From assembly GCA_036275935.1 (NCBI GenBank), contig DASUCS010000259.1:1-6458 (forward strand): a stretch of 6,458 nucleotides of DNA, given 5' to 3'. Source of the DNA: DASUCS01 sp036275935 (lineage in GTDB: Bacteria > Actinomycetota > Acidimicrobiia > Acidimicrobiales > JACDCH01). A model generated the notes under the pieces. The model worked only from the letters and a program-made list of their open reading frames with translations. It was not told the DNA's origin and made no database searches. The translations under genes were made by a program, and so were the position numbers. Below, one piece after another: positions 5,459-6,458 of this stretch (position 1 is its first letter; every line of letters starts with the position of its first letter).

Positions 5459-5460
5459 CG
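5449..5460 (+). promoter_or_regulatory. Putative internal -10 box for aroH
   Basis: TACCCT at 5449-5454 lies within the last codons of rluB and ends 6 bases before ATG 5461. No Shine-Dalgarno is at useful spacing. This could give a separate leaderless aroH-tyrA transcript in addition to read-through from the scp operon. Since it is inside coding sequence (Thr-Leu codons), the match is weaker evidence than the intergenic ones. Confidence 0.4.
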
Positions 5461-5826
5461 ATGCCCGCTGTTCGAGGACTCCGCGGCGCGACCACGATCG
5501 CCGTGGACGAGCCCGAGCACATCACCGAGCGGATGCTCGCGCTGCTCACCGAGCTCTTCGAGCGCAACGGCATTGCTCACGAGGACCTCATCAGCATCGT
5601 GTTCACCGCGACCGATGACATCCACTCGATCTTCCCGGCCACTGCAGCGCGGAAGTTCGGGCTCGGGGACGTGCCGCTCATCTGCGCCCGCGAGCTCGAC
5701 ATCGAGGGTGCGACGCCGATGTGCGTCCGGGTGCTCATCCACTTGATGACCGAGCGCACACGGGCCGAGCTCCATCACGTCTACCTCGAGGGTGCCCGCG
5801 GCCTGCGCGACGACCTGCCCGAGTGA
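5461..5826 (+). CDS. aroH: Chorismate mutase, AroH type
   Basis: A 121-residue monofunctional chorismate mutase of the Bacillus subtilis AroH class (trimeric pseudo-alpha/beta barrel), not the helical AroQ class. It rearranges chorismate to prephenate, the shared precursor of phenylalanine and tyrosine. The protein begins 'VRGLRGATTI' (4-13) and has 'IVFTATDDIHSIFPATAAR' (46-64), 'VPLICARELDIEG' (71-83) and 'HVYLEGARGLRDDL' (106-119). Residues equivalent to the B. subtilis active site are present: Arg8 (Arg7 there), Arg64 (Arg63), Cys75, Glu78, Arg90 and Tyr108. It starts two bases after the rluB stop and overlaps tyrA by four bases, placing two successive aromatic-pathway enzymes together. 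Length is that of the family. Function is very secure. Confidence 0.96.
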   Translation: MPAVRGLRGATTIAVDEPEHITERMLALLTELFERNGIAHEDLISIVFTATDDIHSIFPATAARKFGLGDVPLICARELDIEGATPMCVRVLIHLMTERTRAELHHVYLEGARGLRDDLPE

Positions 5827-6458
5827 CCGTGGCCGGTTCGCGGGCGAACCTCATCGGAACGGGCCTCGTCGGGGGGTCGATCGGCCTCGCGCTGCGTCAC
5901 CTCGGGTGGCACGTCAGCGGCACGGACGCCGACGACGAGCGAGCGGAACGGGCCCTGGAACGGGGCGCGCTCGACGTCGTGGGACTCGATCCGGACGCGT
6001 CGATCACCTTCGTGGCGATCCCTGTGCAGGCCGTACCGGACGCCGTGCAGCGCGCGCTGGACGAGACGACGGGATACGTCACCGACGTCGGGAGTGTGAA
6101 GGGATCGATCGTCGACGCGGTCGACGACCCACGCTTCGTCGGTGGCCATCCCATGGCGGGCTCGGAGCAAGACGGCCTCGACGGCGCAGACCCGAACCTG
6201 TTCGAAGGTGCGGTGTGGGTGCTCACGCCGACCGCGACGACCGCGGACGACGCGTTCGCAGCAGTGCGGTCGGCTGTGACGTCGTTCGGCGCCGATGTCG
6301 TGGCGCTCTCACCTGAACGTCACGATGCGCTCGTGGCGGTGGTGTCGCACGTCCCGCATCTCACCGCGGCGACGCTCATGCATCTCGCTGACGAACGATC
6401 CGAGGAGCACCGCGCCTTGCTGCGGCTGGCGGCAGGCGGCTTCCGTGACATGACGCGC
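5823..6458 (+). CDS. tyrA: Prephenate dehydrogenase, N-terminal part
   Basis: The first 212 residues of a TyrA-family dehydrogenase, open at the window end. It oxidatively decarboxylates prephenate to 4-hydroxyphenylpyruvate using NAD(P)+, the step before tyrosine. The Rossmann domain starts at once with 'IGTGLVGGSIGLAL' (11-24; Gly12, Gly14, Gly17). Catalytic-region motifs are 'TDVGSVKGSI' (87-96, Ser91), 'GGHPMAGSEQDG' (107-118, His109) and, in the helical domain, 'SHVPHL' (175-180) and 'AAGGFRDMTR' (203-212, Arg208). These correspond to Ser126, His147 and Arg250 of the Aquifex enzyme by motif. GTG 5823 overlaps the aroH stop (GTGA); a second GTG at 5829 in the same frame is nearly as good. 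Because a GTG start and a truncated end are involved, it is easily missed by ATG-based searching. Any C-terminal ACT domain would lie outside the window. Cyclohexadienyl (arogenate) dehydrogenase activity cannot be excluded. Confidence 0.94.
   Translation, partial: MTVAGSRANLIGTGLVGGSIGLALRHLGWHVSGTDADDERAERALERGALDVVGLDPDASITFVAIPVQAVPDAVQRALDETTGYVTDVGSVKGSIVDAVDDPRFVGGHPMAGSEQDGLDGADPNLFEGAVWVLTPTATTADDAFAAVRSAVTSFGADVVALSPERHDALVAVVSHVPHLTAATLMHLADERSEEHRALLRLAAGGFRDMTR

Overview
The window is high-GC bacterial chromosome carrying housekeeping genes. The gene content (xerD, scpA, scpB, rluB, an AroH-type chorismate mutase, tyrA) and the -10-like TANNNT motifs just upstream of start codons suggest an actinobacterium. 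A deep branch such as Acidimicrobiia is plausible, but that is inference from gene order and style, not proof.

Layout: (1) 1-312 is the 3' end of a Nudix hydrolase, overlapping xerD by ATGA. (2) xerD (309-1256) has all six tyrosine-recombinase catalytic residues and an unusual C-terminal tail. (3) 1223-1310 holds the first copy of a two-hairpin repeat. (4) 1383-2235 holds a DksA/TraR-type zinc-finger gene and an HD-domain gene. (5) 2243-2328 holds the second repeat copy, between the convergent ends of the HD gene and trpS. (6) trpS (2355-3317) is on the minus strand. (7) A 57-base divergent promoter region follows. (8) 3375-6458 is a tightly packed plus-strand run: scpA, scpB, rluB, aroH and the 5' part of tyrA, with overlaps of 11, 14 and 4 bases and one 2-base gap.

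Functional themes: XerD resolves chromosome dimers and ScpA/ScpB are the SMC condensin partners, so both serve chromosome segregation. RluB modifies 23S rRNA and TrpS charges tRNA(Trp), both serving translation. AroH and TyrA act one after the other on chorismate and prephenate toward tyrosine (AroH also feeds phenylalanine).

The most notable signal is the repeat pair. The two copies differ in sequence but keep the same two-hairpin fold, with paired substitutions, a matched one-base insertion on both sides of a stem, and an outer stem that differs in sequence yet still pairs. The first copy encodes the last residues and stop codon of xerD. A second signal is a recurring TACCCT/TACCAT box 6 to 8 bases before four start codons, which suggests leaderless mRNAs. 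I see no CRISPR array, tRNA, rRNA, transposase, phage gene or defence system. Every gene-free stretch is under 130 bases and is covered by a repeat or promoter entry.
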